64,000 nt of DNA from Monomorium pharaonis (Eukaryota; Arthropoda; Insecta; Hymenoptera; Formicidae), in assembly GCF_013373865.1 (NCBI RefSeq), contig NC_050474.1:7758061-7822060 (forward strand). The letters are read 5' to 3'. Below, piece by piece: positions 58,836-64,000 of this stretch. Under the pieces are notes generated by a model, which searched no databases, was not told the origin of the DNA, and was given only the letters and a program-made list of their open reading frames with translations. Position numbers and translations under genes: made by a program. Every line of letters begins with the position of its first letter. The stretch's first letter is position 1.

Positions 58836-59132
58836 ACCAGACTTGGACATACCGGATGTGAATCGGTATGAACTATAGGTTTGTTTTTTATTCCTGTACT
58901 GCTGCACTAGTGCAATAAGTAAGAATGAGAAAAAATATATTTGTCTTATTCTAACTTATTGCACCAGTGCAGCAGTGCAGGAATAAAAAATAAACCTCAT
59001 ACTGAACAAGAGCCGTGCGCCGAACAGGTAGTTAAATTCAAATCGCCCGACTTGGCCCACCAGTTCAAGGCACACATCGATAATATTCTGCAAGAATTAC
59101 GCGAGAAGAGAACTGCCAAAGGTAGTGGTTAA
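58746..59132 (+). pseudogene. Decayed terminal Ran-binding domain of Nup358
   Basis: Past the last unit the main frame turns into cysteine-rich nonsense, but the other two frames carry successive pieces of a Ran-binding domain: LLLLRREQVLS (58752-58787), then TLNVKFHPLSVEPDLD (58799-58846), and after a hairpin MITE, AEQVVKFKSPDLAHQFKAHI with DNILQELREKRTAKGSG and a stop (59021-59132). This matches the LMRREQVLKVC, KPLS and VRFKTxELAxxFK order of the family. The front half of the domain is missing at the junction with the tandem units. Frameshift plus MITE insertion mean it cannot be read as one domain unless splicing removes the damage, and no good splice sites are evident. Confidence 0.7.
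58877..58997. mobile_element. Hairpin MITE inside Nup358 coding remnant
   Basis: AGGTTTGTTTTTTATTCCTG at the left returns inverted as CAGGAATAAAAAATAAACCT at the right, with CTGCTGCACTAGTGCAATAA against TTATTGCACCAGTGCAGCAG inside. About 121 bp. It lies between two pieces of Ran-binding-domain coding sequence. Confidence 0.88.
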
Positions 59133-60159
59133 CTCTCACGTGATTATCAGATTGTAAATACGTCTAGTCCGCCGATTCTACTCGTTACTGTTTTTTTGCA
59201 CAATGTTATTTTCTTTTTGTGATGCGGAAAATCGATTAATTAATAATTGTTGTGTTTGGATTTAAACTAGGATATAATAAGAGATATTTATCATACTAGT
59301 TTAATAAAACGGGATGGTATAACTATGAGAATGTGTATGTTTCGAAATTAAACTATGTTATTGATTTTATGGATTTTATAACACTGATTTTTGTAGAATT
59401 GTTACTCGTGTTAAACGATTGCAATCATTTATTTTATATGAAATTTTGTAATCTGTACGTTATATATAATCACAATAAACTACATATGCATTTTGCAGAC
59501 GTCTTTTTTTCCTGTTAATGTTATTACACAAATAAAGCTTTTTTGGGACACTTATCGGAAAAAACCAGAAAAATTTTCAAGGAATTTCTTTTCTTATGTT
59601 ATAAAGGTGTCTTCACGCTGACGCTTGACGCTCATTTTCAGCGTCAAGAGACATTACGTGACTAAAAATGAATGGGTATCTTATTTTTAGTCACGTGATA
59701 TCTTGACGCTGAAAATGAGCGTCAAAATCAAAAGACATCACGTGGCTAAAAATAAAGATACCCATTCGTCATTTTTAACCTGTTGCATCAGAGCAGCAGT
59801 GCAGCGAAAAAGAACAAGCTATCACGGGTGTTTGAGTTTTGAGTACCTTGCCGAATTCTTAAATCTGCATGGCAATGACAGCATGTTTGATTATGACATA
59901 AATAAAACTGCAAATAATCGAAACAATTCTTGGTGATTATTCCTTTTTAAACCTGCTGTTTTCTGTTAAAATTTTCATCGGATAACACTATTCCTACACG
60001 TTCAAACTAAAGTTTTTTTGAGAACATGTGTCTTAACCTATAAGGCAGGGTGAAGGCGCTTAGCTACTTCACTCGGAGTATAACAAAAAAAAAACTTAGG
60101 AAATTGTCAACAGGAATTGTCACTACAGCTGTTGGCGTTGACGCCAGTAAAGAAACGCC
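59133..60159. other. Nup358-POLR3A intergenic, with hairpin at 59620-59726
   Basis: Possible poly(A) signals AATAAA at about 59302, 59473 and 59530 follow the Nup358 remnant. A hairpin with arms TTGACGCTCATTTTCAGCGT (59626) and its inverse (59703-59722), with an inner ACGTGACTAAAAAT pair, is followed by a further partial repeat of its right half (CACGTGGCTAAAAATAAAGA at 59740). 60000-60150 is the likely promoter and 5'UTR of POLR3A, with no TATA box recognised. Confidence 0.6.
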
Positions 60160-63100
60160 ATGGTGAAGGAACAATTCAGGGAGACGAATATCGCCAGCAA
60201 AGTGTAAACTTATTTACTTTCACGAATTTAATAAAGTATTATCGAGTCTTCTCAAGTAAATAACAGTGTTATTTTGTATTAACGATATGTTGGAATGTGT
60301 TAGGGTCGCGACATTATTGCGACACAAATATCATTTATAATTTTGTATTTAAAATTATTTTTCTCTAGCTCCCATATATCTTTTGGAGTGGACAGCACGC
60401 TTGACATGACTATGCAGGCCAACGTGCAAGTGGTCCATAGAGAATTATACTACGAAGATTCAACACGTACTCCGTTTCCACATGGAGCACTCGACAAACG
60501 CATGGTACTTAAAGATTCTATATATTAACTTATTCAATTTTGACATTGCATAATATTTTAATGTTGCACAATATTATTAATTGTCATACATATGCATATT
60601 ATGAGTTTGTTTTGAATTATTTAAAGAAACATTGTACAATATTATTGTATAATTATTATTAATTGTTTGCAGATTACTTTAAAAAAACATTTCTATTTAT
60701 AGGGAGTGAGTTCCATGGGAGCAGACTGTGAAACGTGTGGTAAAAAGCTGAGTGACTGCGTAGGACACTTTGGATATTTGGATCTAGAATTACCAGTCTT
60801 TCACATTGGCTACTTTAAATCAATCATTCAGATTTTGCAAACAATTTGCAAGGTAATAATGCAACTTTATTCAATAATTGCCTTTTCTGTACGAATGCAT
60901 TTATAATTTTCACAGAGATGCGCTCATGTTTTACTAACACGTGAGGAAAGAAAATTTTATCTACGCAAAATAGAAAATCCAAATTTGGGATATTTAATAC
61001 GTAAGGCATTACGCAAACAAATCTGGGAGAGAGCTAGGAAAAAAACGGAATGTCCAAATTGCAAGTCATACAACGGACCCGTGAAAAAGGCTGGTTTTCT
61101 CAAAATTGTACATGAGCAATATAAGAACTTAAAGAAAACGGATCCTATTATTCAAGAGAAATTAACTGACTTGGGTCCAAAGATGGCACGTGACAAAGAA
61201 TATAAGAATTTAATAGAGCAAAACTACAGATGTCTATTTGATCAATATCTGTATCCAAACATGGTACGATTTAAAGAAAAGATATCATAAAATGTTGTAA
61301 ACGTTTAATATATTTTTGCGTGTAGAATTTATATAATTTTAAATATACATTTTTTTTAAGGTTCAAGAACTTTTCAATAGAATTCCAACAGGCGATAGGT
61401 ATCTTTTGTTAATGAATCCCGAGCGCGCTTCACCAGTAGATTTAATACTGACGAGGATCCCCGTACCGCCAGTTTGTATTAGACCTAGCGTTGTATCCGA
61501 CCTGAAAGATGGCACAAATGAAGATTATCTGACAATGAAAATATCAGAATTAACTATAATTAATGAGTATATTCGCAATAGAGGTACTAACATGGAAAAT
61601 TGGGATTATCTTCAACTCCACTGTGGTCTTTACATTAATAGTGAAATATCTGGAATACCTCACAACATGCTAGTAAGTTTCTTACATTAAAAAAAACGTT
61701 AATACCAGAATGACTCTAGTTATTTCCCATAATTTTGTAGATGCTGAAAACAACTTTAGTTTTCAATAGTTTTACTGCAAATTTCTTAAAATTTGTTTAT
61801 TACGTTACAATTAAAAAAAAATTGTGATAAAAGTCAGTACATTAAATATTGTAATTATGAAAAAAGATGCAAAAACCTTTTTTACAACTTTAATTGCAAA
61901 TTCCTGAAAATTATGATATAATGGAACAGTTTGGAAACCATATTCATATTTAATATCCAAAACTACAAGAAATAACTAATCCTTTTTTTCTGTATAATTA
62001 ATTTTGAAAAAGAGCAGATAAATGGGGATGGATTTTTTGTTTACTGCAAATTAATTTTGATTTTTTGAGATTAGATTTGTTTACTGAGTCTGCAATGCGA
62101 AAACTTACCAATCAAAAAGTTTTATTGAATTTTGGGTGGAAACCGTCATTTCTGCCGTCGCTGATAACGATGTACATACATATCGTTGGCCAAATTCGAA
62201 AATCTAACTACATAGAAACTGCATAGAAGTTAGTAAATTTTGGAATTTGGTTGACGATATCTGGTATATGCCACATTCACGGCATAGAGTTGTTCTTAAA
62301 CATATTTTACAAAACTATTTGTTTTGTTGAAGGTTTTCACATTATATTTTATAAATTATTTAATTTGTTTAAAATTTTTACATTATATTTTGCAATTACA
62401 TTATAGTTTTCACATTAAAAATTCAAATTTTGACATCTATTAATTATAACCGCCATATTGAGTCCACCATATAGAATTTTAAAAAACCCGACTCGGCATC
62501 GTAGAAAGTAGATGTAATTAGCTAAATTTAAGTCTTTGCTGTTTACAGTTAAATTAATTTTAGAAAACATGGGGTGTCCGATTGAGAAAGAACGTCCCAT
62601 AACGTCCCAATAAAGTTTTTTTATGTTAACAGTTACGGAAAAAATGCAGAAAAAAGGAGAAATTAAAAATAGTACATTTACCCTCTATCATAATTTATCC
62701 CTCTCTTCTTTACATTTTTAGCCTAAAAAGTCTGGTAGAGGTATAGTACAAAGACTCAAAGGAAAACGAGGTCGTTTTCGAGGTAATTTGTCTGGTAAAC
62801 GTGTCGATTTTACTTCTCGCACAGTAATTTCGCCCGATCCAAATCTTAGAATAGATCAAGTAAGTCTCATGACAGAAATTTAAATCGGCAATAATACTGG
62901 CGATGTATCTAATAATATTGGACTTCTTTACACAGGTTGGTGTACCTGTACATATTGCAAAGATTTTAACATATCCTGAAAGGGTCATTCCGTCAAATTT
63001 AGAACTAATGCGACAATTAGTTAGAAATGGTCCAGACATACATCCTGGAGCAAACTATGTGCAATATAAGAGCTCGCAAAATAGGCGATATCTTAAATAT

Positions 63101-63874
63101 GGCGATCGAAATAAAGTTGCCCATGACTTAGAGGTACAATTTGCATTATTATATGATATTAAAATGATATGTCAGGACTTCAACATATTTTGCTATACTA
63201 TTTTTTTACAGCCCGGCGATATTGTCGAAAGGCACCTCAAAGACGATGACTTAGTGCTGTTCAATCGGCAACCGTCTTTGCACAAATTAAGCATAATGAC
63301 ACACAGAGCCAAGATATTGGAGCATCGAACGTTTAGATTCAATGAATGCGTTTGTACACCCTACAATGCCGATTTTGATGGGGATGAAATGAATCTCCAT
63401 TGTCCACAGACTGAAGAAGCCAGAGCGGAAGCGTTAATTTTGCTAGCAGTAAAGCTTTTTTGACAATTGATTAATATACTTTTATAAAATTATTAAATTA
63501 AAAGCGTATGAATATGTTAAAATATTTTGCTTTTTATTTATAGAATAAGTCCAACCTGGTCACACCTCGTAATGGTGAATTATTGATAGCAGCAACTCAG
63601 GACTTTATTACCGGTGCTTATCTTTTAACTCAGAAGGACACATTTCTTCAGATAGAGCAGGCTAGATTAGCTCTTTGCCTCTTAGCCGGCCCGGACGCTT
63701 CTACAGTCGTAACTCTTCCTCCACCTGCGATAATAAAGCCGGCGAGATTGTGGACTGGCAAACAAATATTTAGTTTAATTATACGACCGAATCCGGAATG
63801 TCCTGTCAAAGCAAATCTAAAGACGAAGGGTAAGGCGTATACCGAAAACGAGGAACTCTGCATTAATGACGCCT
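60160..63874 (+). CDS. POLR3A: RNA polymerase III largest subunit (5' nine exons, partial)
   Basis: Catalytic subunit RPC1 of RNA polymerase III, which transcribes tRNA, 5S and other small RNAs. Exons: 60160-60203, 60369-60504, 60703-60852, 60916-61263, 61361-61672, 62722-62859, 62936-63133, 63212-63448, 63544-63874; phases agree and 631 codons are in the window. It starts MVKEQFRETNIASKVSHISF, like human RPC1. Zinc-binding cysteines: CETCGKKLSDCVGHFGY and CPNCKSYNG. Polymerase core: RGRFRGNLSGKRVDFTSRT, VLFNRQPSLHKLSIM and the active-site NADFDGDEMN that holds the catalytic magnesium. The GKQIFSLIIRPNP stretch distinguishes RPC1 from RPB1 and RPA1. The last exon ends in phase 1 and the gene continues beyond the window. 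The long intron 61673-62721 is AT-rich and otherwise unremarkable. Confidence 0.95.
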
Positions 63875-63900
63875 GTAAGTGACAATTATACATTATAATC

Positions 63901-64000
63901 AGGGTTGGGTAATAACTAGTTAAAAAATTAAAAGTTAATAAAATTAAATTAATGACTTTTAATTTAACCTAGTAAAATAATTAATAAAATAATTTTTAAT
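63901..64000. repeat. AGGGTTGG-family repeat, 5' end
   Basis: Begins AGGGTTGGGTAATAACTAG then TTAAAAAATTAAAAGTTAAT, matching the outer end of the element at 42276. In a POLR3A intron; cut by the window edge. Confidence 0.6.

Noticed and set aside
58713..58907. Minus-strand frame over the end of Nup358
   Set aside because: It spans the decayed Ran-binding domain and part of a MITE with no domain of its own; shadow frame.

Overview
The window is animal nuclear DNA: protein-coding genes split by GT-AG introns, AT-rich intergenic DNA, GC-rich islands near gene starts and very many short hairpin transposons. Actin isoforms ending [11 protein letters not shown], a single-domain ACE-like peptidase and the gene structures point to an insect. 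I would guess Hymenoptera, probably an ant, but that last step is inference.

Layout. 322-1445 (minus): three exons of Rab21. 1800-6120: a foldback (inverted-repeat) element. 8483-21317 (all minus): three tandem muscle-type actin genes, A with one coding intron, B and C with uninterrupted coding regions. B and C encode the same protein; each gene seems to have a 5'UTR intron leading to a GC-rich island upstream. 21318-33511: long AT-rich intergenic stretch with hairpin MITEs, a TTAA-flanked MITE and a decayed piggyBac element. 33512-36310 (plus): complete ACE-like peptidyl-dipeptidase, eight coding exons. 36548-47908 (minus, tail to tail with ACE): complete RFC1, 16 coding exons, with two introns packed with nested palindromes. 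48150-54020: a transposon nest holding tandem hairpin arrays, a long near-perfect palindrome, and a foldback element interrupted by a hairpin MITE and by a 5'-truncated LINE that still has a long RT/RNase H frame. 54186-59132 (plus): C-terminal part of the nucleoporin Nup358/RanBP2, with four almost identical 780-bp units each joining a Ran-binding domain to a SUMO/Ubc9 (IR-type) motif, then a decayed last Ran-binding domain interrupted by a hairpin MITE. 60160 to the window end (plus): first nine exons of POLR3A, the largest RNA polymerase III subunit.

The genes form no pathway. Apart from the actin cluster they are unrelated housekeeping genes side by side. The most unusual items are the Nup358 module array with its decayed end, and the families of palindromic elements, in several of which the two arms of one copy match each other better than they match other copies. 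Splice sites were placed by eye from GT-AG signals, reading frame and family knowledge; exon edges have not been checked against transcripts.
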